NCBI RefSeq assembly: GCF_030272615.1
Contig: NC_081415.1
Coordinates: 506,617,373-506,681,372, forward strand
Direction: 5' to 3'
DNA from: Cryptomeria japonica
Lineage: Eukaryota > Streptophyta > Pinopsida > Cupressales > Cupressaceae
Length of the DNA: 64,000 bases
The notes beneath the pieces were generated by a model, which saw nothing but the letters and a program-made list of their open reading frames with translations, ran no database searches and had not been told where the DNA came from. Positions 36,401 to 48,400 of this stretch are shown here, one piece after another. Position 1 is the first letter of the stretch, and every line of letters begins with the position of its first letter. Position numbers and translations under genes: made by a program.

Positions 36401-39400
36401 GACGTGGGAGATAGACCTGTTGAAACGAAAGTGGGGCCCCCATGGTTTTTCTTCTGGCAAGTGACAGAGTGACAAATCAGCACAGCAGGTGACTAGGTGC
36501 CAGGTGTTAGTGACGACTCAGCAGGCCCACCATTCCTGAGAACCTTTTCAAAGGATTAATTAGTGATCAACTTGAAGGATGATCCAACGGCCCGCGCTAT
36601 TTTGCAAGGGTAAAATGCTTCCCCTTTAAGCCCGCGAAATAGCGAGAGTTAACGAGGGCCGTCCACGTGTCATGATGATGACATGGCCAAAAGGGAAAAA
36701 TGTGGGCCCGTCACAGTATAAAGGGAGGCATTCGGCCAATATCGAAACGGAATGTGAAGGGATTTTCTAAGCCAATGGTCGGATGTCGCGTGGTATTATG
36801 TAGCCAATAGAATAACGGGACCCAGACTAAAGACAAAGCCGTCAAAATGAAATTAACAGTGAGACACTTGCAGGAAGGTTGCGACCCGTTGGAGCTAAAA
36901 TATGAATTCTCGTATGAATTCGATTTTAAAAGGACGGCCGAAGCATGCGGAATCAATGTTATAGTTAAAGCCCAGAGTACAAGCATTTGATTTCCTAACA
37001 ACCAAGTAAGGATATCTTTTAAAAGATTTTTGCAGAAGAGCAGACGTAGAGTTATCCTTTTCTGAAACAGAGCAAGCGGTTCAGTTGCAGAGCAATTTCC
37101 TTCAAGCAAGCATCAGGTTCGCTCATATTTTGTAGCAATTCTTGTAGGGTGTTTTAAGTAAAATCATTCTCGTGTTGCAGGATTGTTTAAGAGTGATATT
37201 CATTTTCTGGCATTTTCAAATGGCTCCTAAAAGGGAATTTTCCGGCAAGGTTAATTATTTAGAACGAAGTGTATGTGATGATTTTTTAGAACAGTTGACA
37301 TTGTCAACTAACCAGGCATCAAAGGCCAAAGAGTTAGTGCCCAGGGCTCCCCGTCTGAAGATAGGAGAAGGATTATATGACAAAGGTAATTGGTTAAGAG
37401 ACCCACAGGTTGGACTGTCTGGGTTGGGGCTGTTCAGAATCGGATTTGGGATGAGGAATTCTCCTGCTCCTCAAAATAGCATTTGGGAACTAGATGTCGG
37501 GAAATTGGTAGTCCCAGGGGTGTTCATGGATACAGACTTGTTAACCTAAATGGCATTGAACTATGATTCAGTCATGAGATGCATCCGGGATGTTAATGGA
37601 AAAACCCTTGTGGAAATCAAGGCAGAGAAATTGAGAACAACGTTTGGGCTCAATGAGTTCACCAACTTCCTGGAACCCATAAATTTCACACAATTAGCCC
37701 AAGTGTACAGTGCACAGAGGAGTCATCTTAGGAATGGGCCTCTTAAAGAACTTTTCCTAAAAATAGGAGGGTTAGCAGTTGTAGGGCCCAACACACGAGC
37801 CTTTTTCATTGAGTATGTTTACCTTAAGGGCTAAAGGCATGTATTGGGCACTTTGCCAAGTTCTAGGAGAGGATGCTGAAGCAAATATGCCAAATCATTA
37901 CTTGTTAATGATTGTTCAGATTTTGAATCCTTCTCTTGCTATCACATTTGATTATGCTTCTTATATTGCCGATGCTATCCATGGAGGGTTGATAGGAATA
38001 AAAAATGGGAAAGTGGATAGGCCATTCGGATGGTACTCACTCTTGATACACCTTTTCCTCTTCAAAGGTGGTGATTATTTCGCTAGTGGAATGGACCTGG
38101 TAAAAGAGAAGGAAGGAGAGAAGATGCCAGTACAACTATGGAGCACTGTGTTGTCATGGGACAGAGAGGATGCTAGTTTCCTAAAGTTCGATAAATATTT
38201 TGCATCCAAAATAAGGACTCTCCTTTGCTCTGATAACCCAAGAGTCCCCAAGGTTCTTCTGGAATTCCTAAGGCCAAAAGAATTCGCAGAGAACATCAAA
38301 ATTGTTCATAACTGGGGTGACATGTACTTATATCCAGTCTCCACGGTTTTCAGAGTTTTTGGTTTCAGAGGTACCCCATTTTTGTTACCATACCAGGTCC
38401 CTCTCAAAGTGGGAATAGCTGAGATCCTTAGACAAATTGGTGGCCTACAAGAGGCAGAGCTAACAGGCAGAGGTAAAGGGACTATTTTCCCTACAGCTAC
38501 AATAGCCCACCAATTTGTAATTACAAAGGGAGGCTGGAATTGTTTTGAGGATTTCCTCAAACCCTACCATTTATCCACTGCAGTGTCCAGATGTGCTGAT
38601 CCAGAGGACTTCTACAATGGTGTGTTCAAGAAGAAGGTAGCATGCAGAGGTAGGCCTCATCAATTCCACTTTCCTGAAGACCTCATTAGGAATGAATTTG
38701 ATTTAGATGAACAGGAGTTGAGGAAAGAAAAATGGGTGGCTTACAAGAAAGCCTTGGATTTTGTGCATCAATTTGATGCTAGCTATGACCCATTGTCTAG
38801 CTTCTTCCCGTTGGAAGAAAAAATAAAATTTTTGATTGTTTGCTTCGAAGATGTGATGCAAACACTAAAGGAAAAGAGGGAAGCTGTAATTAAGAGCAAC
38901 CCTGAAAAGGCTAGAATGATTTTGGGCAAGTCAGCTTCCACTAAAGCAATCCCTCCTGGTGACTACACCCTGCATAAGAAATCAGGTTACAGTGTGCTGG
39001 TGCCTACAACAAGGGAGCCCTCTTCATCCAAAGGAAAGAGGAAGGTGCAAGATGTCATTGACATCCAGGACAGCCCAAAGAAGCAAAGGGTGGGGAAGGA
39101 AGTGCAATCAGATACACCCTTGTATTCCCCATCCCAATCCCCTATCCACATAGGAGATGAACAAGCAGCAACTGAATACCTCTCGCAGTTGGGCAGCTTG
39201 GGGGAAATTGCATACACTTATGATGAAGTGGAAGAAGGGATGCCAGAAGAGCCCACTGAAGCACAAATGGACATCACCTCAACTGAACTTAAGGGCCAGG
39301 AGTGGGATGCTGAGATAAAGAAGGCCAGTAGTGCCTTTTTAGCTGATGATAACTTTGTCACATCTGAAGCATTCATGCAATTTGTCTGGAAGCAGCATAT

Positions 39401-42400
39401 AGATACATATAATGCTAGATGTGAAACAAGAAAGGCAGAGCAGCCTAACAAAGATCCAGCCTCAGTGGAAGAAGAAATAAAACAGGAGATGATGGAAGAA
39501 TTCAAAACCATCACTCCTGAACAGGGAAGGGATCTAGTAGCACAAGCTGGAGTGCTCATTTTACCAGAATGGAATATTGCTGATGCTCTGGTGCTAGATG
39601 CAGTAAGAAAAGAGACTAAACCCATGGAAGGGGTTACATTCAGTAAGGACAATGCTGCACTAGTTATGTGGTCCCTCAAAAGAAATGAGGACAAGAAAGG
39701 TAAAGACACTTCAGGGTCAAGTCACCTTGGTGGATTGATGGTCAAAAGAGTACAGAGTACAGGAGTAGTAGAGGCTGCTAGCACTGTGCTGGAAACTGCA
39801 AAATTTAGTGTTGCAGTGGTTGAGAAGGAAGCTAAAGAAAAGGAAGCCCTCCAGATTAAATTGGAAACAGTTTTGAAGGCCTATGACAGTGTCAAGGAGG
39901 AGGTAAGAGGCAAGGATAGCATCATTGCCAAATTGCAGAGCCAGCTAATGGGACAACACCAATAAGGTGAGTCTTCAACATTGATGATTGCCTCTTCTCC
40001 TGCAAGACCTCCACCTACTAGCCCCATTATTGAGCTCCCACCATCTCCTGCGCCTTCCAGCTCCCAAATGATTGAGATAACTCCACAAGAATTGGAGAAC
40101 CTAAAGCAAGCTCAGGTCTTTTATGCAGGGAAGTATGAGGAGAAAATAAAAGCCACAATCTCCAATTTTGCAGATACTATAAATGCCTCACTGCTTCACA
40201 ATAGTGTGGGAAGGGTCATGGAGATATGGAATGAATTAAGGAGAGATAAGGCCATTTTGACACCCATTTTTGATAGATGGAGGCCTAGGGAGCAAGATCT
40301 AGAGTTCATGTGTGTATCCTGTGATGAAGCAAGAGCTAATCCCATTATCAAATCCACTTCTGATATCGCTAAGATCTTATTGCAATTGACAACAGAAGTG
40401 GATAATGTGGAAAGAAGGGTTAAATTACTTAAGGAATACACTGATCAAATTTGTGAGTTGCTCCCAGGAATTTTTGCCAATCCGGATCAGTTGAAAGATA
40501 AGCAAATATGGCTTAAAGAGATAGAAGTCAAATTGTCAGCAAGGGTAAAGGGAATCATTGATCTTGATGATACCTCTTTCTTTGTTATAACAATACAGGA
40601 AATAGAAAAAATTAAATCACACTATAGTTTTCTTAATTCAGAAGTCAACAAACTGAGAAATTCTTGGAAAAGGTTGACTAAAAGTAAAGATGATGTGATT
40701 AATTTTTCATGGCCGACAGAAGAGACATATAATGAGTGGGAAGTTAAATATTCCACCCATGATCCGGAGCAGTTGGAGAGCGCCCCTGAAAAGCCAGAAG
40801 AGGTTGCAACTAAACAACCTGTTGAACAGACTGCAGAGGCTGAAAAGAGCGCATAACTGTTTCACGTAAAAATTGTAACCTCATCAATTTTGGAAATAAT
40901 TGTAACAAACTCTCCTCGAGAAGTCCGAAGCTTTGTGCATCCATGGTGTTATAAATGGATACCAGGACTAGAGGGAAAGGGATCACAAAATTTTGTAAGA
41001 AAACGCTGTAGAAATTTATCTGAGCTTTTCTAAGTCTAATGGAGAATCAGAATTTATTGTAATACTCTTTGAAATGAATATCAATATACAGGCCATCGGT
41101 TTTGAGTAAAAGTTATGTGTTGTCTTCACGTTTGTTCACAAATTTATTTACTGTCTTTATTCTGAATAATCCAGGGTTGTTTAGTTTGAATGGAATTGCA
41201 AAGCAATCTCAGTATAAGTGTTTGTTAGCTTTTCTCTTTAGGAGGGAAATTAAATACGCGGGATCACTCATACCAGTAAATTCTTTGGAAGGAACTTTGA
41301 ATTTTGAGGACCATAGCTTAGTCTAGAATGATTGAATTCTTGTATGTGTCAGGCATATATCAGGATTAGTGGAAACCAAGCCGACGGGAAGCATAAAGAT
41401 ATTTTGTTTTCAGGAGTTTTATTTGAGTTCAGGTGACTCTGTAATCTTGGATAAGGCACTGGTGTTAATCGAGGTTGTTTATTGCATACTTTGTTGATCA
41501 AAAATGCTGAAGTTAAGTACAGTTTCTATTCATTGTTTTCAGTTGATTTCAAGGTGAATAAATCCACTGGTTTTCTGGACTGGTTTGCTGTGGGTTTATT
41601 GTTTAAAAGTGTGAAGTTAATTCACAAAGGTATACCCACCTGGGCTCTAAGGAAGCCCGAAGTGTAGAAGGTTTAATCAAACCTTGTCATATGTTGTCTC
41701 TGGAATTTCCTTATCTTTGATGTTTTCTCTGCACCCAGTTTAGACCATATTATCTTAAGGACATTGAAGGGAATCAAATTTTGAGGACAAAAGGTTCGAC
41801 AATTTGCATGGTCTCTATACTTCTCGTATTTGATTTCATGTTATTAGATGAGTGGAAGAAATGTGCTTGATTGATGGTGGAATTCGTATATCCATACTAC
41901 TAGCAGTTTGTTGATTGCAGACTTGTCTTGCGTAGTCAACTGGAATCGTTCAGCTTAAGCCTAACTTCAATTGTTGATTCTTCATTGATATGCATCAACC
42001 TGATGGTGTCTATGCCTGCAGTGATGATTTGAACATCATAAAGCTTTCCTTCGAAGATCGCACTAACCTTGTGGAGATGTTCCTGTGATGTCAAAACAAG
42101 ACTTAGTTAGATTTCCATCAAAGATCATTCATTGCTCCTACATTCTTAGTATTAGAATTAGATCCTCTCCTCGCCCTCGTCTTTTTTCCTTTTTTTTTTC
42201 CTTTTTCAAAGCTAGTAAGATCCTGTGTTCCAGCAATATTCAAAGCAGATCAGAAGTTCAGTCATCAAATGTAAGTCCCCTTGTGATTCCAGCAAATCAC
42301 ATCATACCACAAAGAGCTTATCCACACGTAGAGATGCTACAACGAAGAACCTTGGAGTCATCCTGATTGATCCTTTTTCGCGATATCTTCAGCAATCAGA

Positions 42401-45400
42401 GGCTTTATTCAAGAGAGGATAAGGTACCCTTGGGTATTTTATTCTGTGTTTGATAGTGTACAAAATACACGTCAACAGGTTTCCACCCCCACATTCTCAC
42501 GAGTAAAGCAATTTTTTCCGGTTTTTTCAACACTGCTCCTAACATTGTTTGTAAATTACCCATAAGGTATAAGGTTTCGTTGATAGTGGTGATTATTTTT
42601 TACAACCACGATTTTGCTAAAATGATAACTTATATTTATTGGGGATAGTCAAAATTATTTACCAAAAGCTATTTACTATTTACCAGGTAAATCGTCTTAG
42701 TTCTACGAGTGGTTTTGGGTGCTCAACTTCCCATTAGGTTGTTTTGATACTTAAAATCAATTTTGGGATGGTTATCAAATGTCTTTAACCACCTTGGATC
42801 TAACAACAAACTAGGTGCCTAAATGGAGTAGATTAGTAATTTGATTGTAACCTACATTGGCCTATGTTAAGCAAGCTTGTAAAATTCCAAGAAGGTTTCT
42901 TGGGATGTGAAACCAACTTAAAGGTCCCATTTAGGGGATAAAAACACTATTTAAGAGATGCTTAAGGTGGTGAAAAGAAAGAGAAAATAAGTATGAAACG
43001 TGCTTGAGGAAGTGTAATATGTCAGGAATATCTCTATACACAGATGTTGTCGAATTAAAGACATCGAATGAGTGATGGCAGTGAATGCATTGCACTCTTT
43101 CATTTGATAATAATATATGCTCAGTCTCTCTTCTTGATAGGATTTTTCCACGTAACTCTGGTGTTATGATATGATCTTCTAGAGTTTCTTGCATTCTTAT
43201 GTTGTTGATTTCTGCTTCTTTGTTGCTGCTATCTTATTACGTTGATAGGCATAACCTACAATGACAGCACTATAGGAGCTCAGTACATCCATGTAAGAAA
43301 AACAAAAGGCCAAAAGAAAACAAGGCAAACAACATGGACATGTTTCCATTTAGAAGATTTAAATATTGGATTTGATTTGTTTTTATTTCCACCATATAAA
43401 GCATAAGCATGTTTCTATTTAAAAGATTTAAATATTTCATATTGGATGTGATTTGATTTTAATGATTGCAACTTTCTTTTTTTTTAAATATAATAATTTT
43501 TAAATGGAATAATAGACAAATAAATAATTGCTTTAATAATGATATCTATTAACATTTTTCAGAAGAAAAAAAGTTCTAAATGTAGGTATGCATGGTGGTG
43601 TTATCTTCCTTTATATTATTATTTTAAGTTCATCTACGGTGGTTGTATCATGCATGTTAAAGTGGCTGATTTAAGCATCATAAAGAGGTTGGACATTTAC
43701 ATGGTAACTCCAAATTAAGGCAACTTAATTTCAGATATGGATACAGTTTTCAGATTTTCATATTGTAGTAGTCTAAGCCTTGTATCTAACCAATTGGTAT
43801 CATAGTATGAATGGAGCTTTCATGATTAACAATTGAACTAGATATTGATCATTTATCCAACAATAATTAAGTTATTAACTAAATAATTCGTCAGATAATT
43901 GTTTAATTGATTATTTCATTATGTTTTAGCAATATATTCTTATGTTTGTTCTGGTAAATTTAAAATAACTGAATGAATTAAAGAAATGATCAAAAGATCA
44001 TTAAAGAATTACAAAACGATGTTTCTATTATGAAACAATCATAAACTGAAGAAAATTACAAACTACCTAATATTTACATTAAGATACAATATTGACCATT
44101 AATAATAAGTAATTAAGATATTATTCCAATAATGTTAAACCTAGTGAACAAAGGAAAATTATTACAAGACACATCAATTGGATCCTTACACATGTTGGCT
44201 CAATGGTTCTGAGTTATTATACTGCTCCACAAGAATCTAACAAAAGATGGTCAATATGTTCAAACAAATGATAGGAGCACACCAGGGATTTAATTACATT
44301 TAGAAGGATCCACGCTGCAATAAAAAAGTAAAAAAGCAATACCTGATGCTCAGATTTTCTAAAACCTAAATCTCCAATAGCAGTAAGCTCCTGTGTGCAG
44401 TCTAATTACAAACAGCGTATTGCCCATATGAAAATAGTACAAATTTAAAACTATAATAATAGATGCTCTACTGACAATTTGTGACAAAAAACTAACAGGA
44501 AGTGCTTGAATCCTTACATAATCTTTTATCAAACAGTACCATAGTAGATTGATAATTTTAGTAAAAATTATAAAGTGTTAAATCATGCTAGCTTTTACAG
44601 TGTCTAGTGAAGCTTCTCAAGCTAAAAAGTTGGTGGAATCATTCTCATTTGCAACAAGAGATTGATATTTTGCAGACTATATCCTGAAATGTTTTTAATA
44701 CCTTGTCTTAAAGATGAAAAGCAACGTCCAATGGGAAGTTCAACTAGGTTTCATCAAAGGATAAAACTCTAAACCAATTTTAATTCTCTTGTTTGTCTAC
44801 TTCTTATCCAGCCATTAAATGCACATCTTACTCTCAGCTACAATGTGAGCTGGAGTCTAACAATAAGGATCTCTGTAAATATTATTATCATCACAAAACT
44901 GACAACCATTTGAATGAACAATTTATCAAACAAAAAGGACAGAAACACTTGAAAATGCACAAAAAAGTTAAGTATAATCATTCACAACCAGACATGTCAT
45001 TCTCAAGAAAGTTTACATTGCTAATTCTCAATTTGTATTAAGAGCAAAAAGGACCAATAATAACAAATTTTGAAAGCATACCACAAAAAGGGGAAAAATC
45101 CAGTATTTGGAGCCCTTCAGCACAAACTAATAATTGAGGACAACATTCAGCTGCAGAAGACAGACAAATATTCTCAAAATCTATCTCGCCCATTGCACTA
45201 CATGTCAGCCTCTTTCATCATCTTATAACATAGAGCTATCAAGACAGCCAAAAATATCCACCATCCTTTATAGAAGATGAAATGTAGACTCAAATAACAT
45301 TATACAGCCTTAGAGAGAAAAATACACCTCCCAATCTTATTATTAAGGAGAGAATTTTCATTTATATCATAAATGGGAAAATTCCTCCTTGAGTTGAGGA

Positions 45401-48400
45401 TATGATAAGGACATGTGCATTGGGATTACTTTTCTTATGCTTGCAAAACATTAACAGTTGCCATACATCAGTTCTTAATGTTTTTATAAGACCTCAGTAA
45501 TTGGCCTACATATTTTATGTCTTTGTGACCATTGTGTCTTGAGAAGGTACTACTCCTTGTAAGAAAATTTTTTGACCTACTACAAATTCCATCTAGTGGA
45601 TTTTAACTTGAATTTTCTAAATCCAGACCTCGCAGTAAATTCATTTTTCTATTGACAAAAAATTTCTTCCCTTTAAAGTTGGACATTTGTCTTAGTTTAT
45701 TGTCTTGCTTGGTTACCAATATAATTGCCTTCTGTTGACACTAGAGAGAAACAACTAAATTTTGAAGCGAAGTGAATAAAAGGAGCTCAGTCCCTCTAAT
45801 TACGACAAGCTTGAAAAAAAAAAGTGGAGAGAGACCAATCAAGAAATTGCCACAATTAATAGTAAACTTGAGAAGGAAATGGATGCAAACCAAACAGCAG
45901 ATGAGGAAAAATATTGTTTGAGGCACTTCTCATATTCACTCTCAAGAAATATATGATCAAAAAGATATAAAAAACCTTTGTATGCTTCAAGTTGTAGCAA
46001 GATATCATCATCAAGCAGAAATATTGATGAGAGGCCTTTAGCTGATGCAGCTGCTTCCATAAGCTCTAGGCGCTCATCTTCAATAAGTTCCATGGATTCT
46101 CTGGCAAGTTTCCGTGCTGTGGCCCTCTCATTGGCAGCTTTTTGCCTAGCAGCTTCCTTTTCTCTTCGAAGTTCGTCCTTGAGCCGCATTTTTTCAGCCT
46201 ACATCAACAACAACGGCGATAAGACTTCTCATCAACCACAGAAAGTTAGACTTCACTTTAATCTTCATCTGATTAAAATCATCAAAAATTACCCGTTTGC
46301 TTTCCTTCTGAAGTATCTTTTCCCTTCGTTCAATCAAGCGCCTGTTTTCCCGCTGCAACCGCTCTTCCTCACGCTGTTTTTCACGCATCATCCTTTCTTC
46401 TTCTTTACGTTTTTCACGATCTTGCTTCTCCTCCATCTGAGCCAACAACATATTTATAAATATAGAGATTCTCCAAACAAAATTCTCTTAAATTTGCTAT
46501 GTAATATGTCATATACCTTCCGTCTCATAATTTCCTGCTTTTCAAGCTCCTTTCTGATCCTCCTCTCATGAGCTTCAACTTCCTTTGCTATTCTTGCTTC
46601 CTCGCTCTGAAATGGATTGACAAGGCTCTGAGAAATAAGCCCTTTAGATTTAGAATGATAAACAAAACCATGCATTCAGAATGTAGAACTAGCTCTTCAT
46701 GATTTTTAAGCATACCTTGCGTTTCTTCTCTATCCGAGATTGATCTTGGTCCTGATAGAAGGCACGTTTCTCAGAGTGCAAGTATGCCTCATCTGCCCCT
46801 AGACCTTGATGAGATCCAAAGTGACCATCATACCCAAATCCAGGATATGAATCTTTGTGCTGCAAGCCCTCATAATCAACATTATCTCGAGAAAACATGT
46901 GAGCAGACCTGTTTTCTTGAGGTAACATAGTAGAGTTTGAAATTTGGTTCGGGAAGCTATACCCTCCAGTCAACTGATCATGTCCATGCAGCAGATTTCC
47001 TGTAGTAGATAATGAGGGGGCATTTGATGACAGTCCTTCAAACGAAGTTTCATAGAACCTTGATTTCGTGGCCCTTTCATAGGCATCATGCCTCCCACTT
47101 GGTTGCTCTGGAAGGAATTGGTATTCTTGAGGGGCTCTACTACCAGGTTGACTATGAATGGTGGGCACATTAACCATAACTGCTTTCCTCTTGTTGGATG
47201 TGGTTGCCAATGGTGCATGTTCAGTATGAAGCATCCCAGATGATCTCTGACAAAACAGATTACCATGATTTTCAGAATGCTATAGGAGAAAGCTAAACAC
47301 TAATGAAAACAATGTGGAGGCCTTCAGAACTAAACAATCAATATAATAAGAACATCCTACTTATAGCTTCTTGTGTTTCATGCTTAACCACTTGACTAGC
47401 ATTAGTAAAACAAAGGTATTATAAAGCTTATTCATCTTATTGTCTCTGATTTAGATATTGTTTCACTGCCATTTCAAACCAGCATCCATTCATCTCAAAC
47501 ATGTTTGATTTTTTGGATGTAATGTCAGTATTGTAGCATAAAATGTTATAGTTGATATGCAGCTCCCTCACAAGTAGTGCTTGATACTCTTCAATGTTAG
47601 ACAAAGTCACCAGACACAAGATGTAGTCACATGTTTCATAGATAACATGAGCCACCCACCGAAGTTCCAGGTATGGTACAGAGAATGCTGGACTCAAAAC
47701 ATATAGAAATTGTTTATTTTTGTAGGGAAAAAGATTTAAATCATGGTTATCAGAATGACATGCATGTCATTTTACTGTCTCATTGTATTTCTGAGCTCAG
47801 AGAAGGGGTCCAAGCCATACACCAGGTTGATTAAGATTGCGACAATGCTCAATCATAACAAGTTTCATCACTAACTTTCTAAGTATTGTAACTTGCCAAT
47901 CCATCTGAAATTTGAGATATATCCTTTCTTTTCTTTAGGACTTTACCCCAAATGCATAAAGTGAAAAGGTTGACAAAGAAAAAGTAACTGTAAAAATAAC
48001 TTTACATTATCCCACACTCCAAAGCAAAAATTCACAGAGTGAAACTCGTTATAAAAAGACCACCAGACTGTAAGACTGTTATGGTTTAGAAGAAAGAAGC
48101 TCTTGTGCACAAGCCTGAAGGCTCTGTTTGGCCAAGTCATCAACCATACTGCCCTGGATTAGAACTGAACGAGTACCCATAACATCTCAGAAAAGCAAAA
48201 CTCTTTCTATTAGAAATTTCTGTACTTTTCCCAGTTTCCCCAAATATTGGTCCCAGAAGTTTCAGATTTTTCAATTCCATTGTATCATTTACAGATTTTT
48301 TAATCTACAGAAAACTCAGAAATATTTGACTATTGATTTCCTTTTCAAAATTTTAGTTTCAAAACCACGAAGCGAAAAAGATCCTGAACTGTCTGAACTT

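Larger units (their letters stand above)
32031..42477 (+). mobile_element. Unclassified 10.4 kb TG...CA unit flanked by GGTTT (LTR-retroelement-like)
   Basis: The left end begins TGTTGTGACG and the right end finishes CACGTCAACA, giving the 5-bp inverted termini TGTTG/CAACA typical of LTRs. GGTTT is found immediately outside both (32026-32030, 42478-42482). Inside are a hairpin array, a TATA-bearing segment, a second hairpin array with another TATA box, a long plus-strand reading frame and a 1.6 kb 3' region. I could not find a matching pair of LTRs at the two ends. It may instead be a solo LTR with another element nested in it, or two unrelated LTR fragments whose flanks match by chance. It is antisense to the RLT gene. 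Confidence 0.45.

Noticed and set aside
42085-42422. Two overlapping plus-strand frames of 65-93 codons
   Set aside because: They have a composition typical of non-coding LTR-like sequence (pyrimidine run, no motif) and lie at the right end of the unclassified unit.
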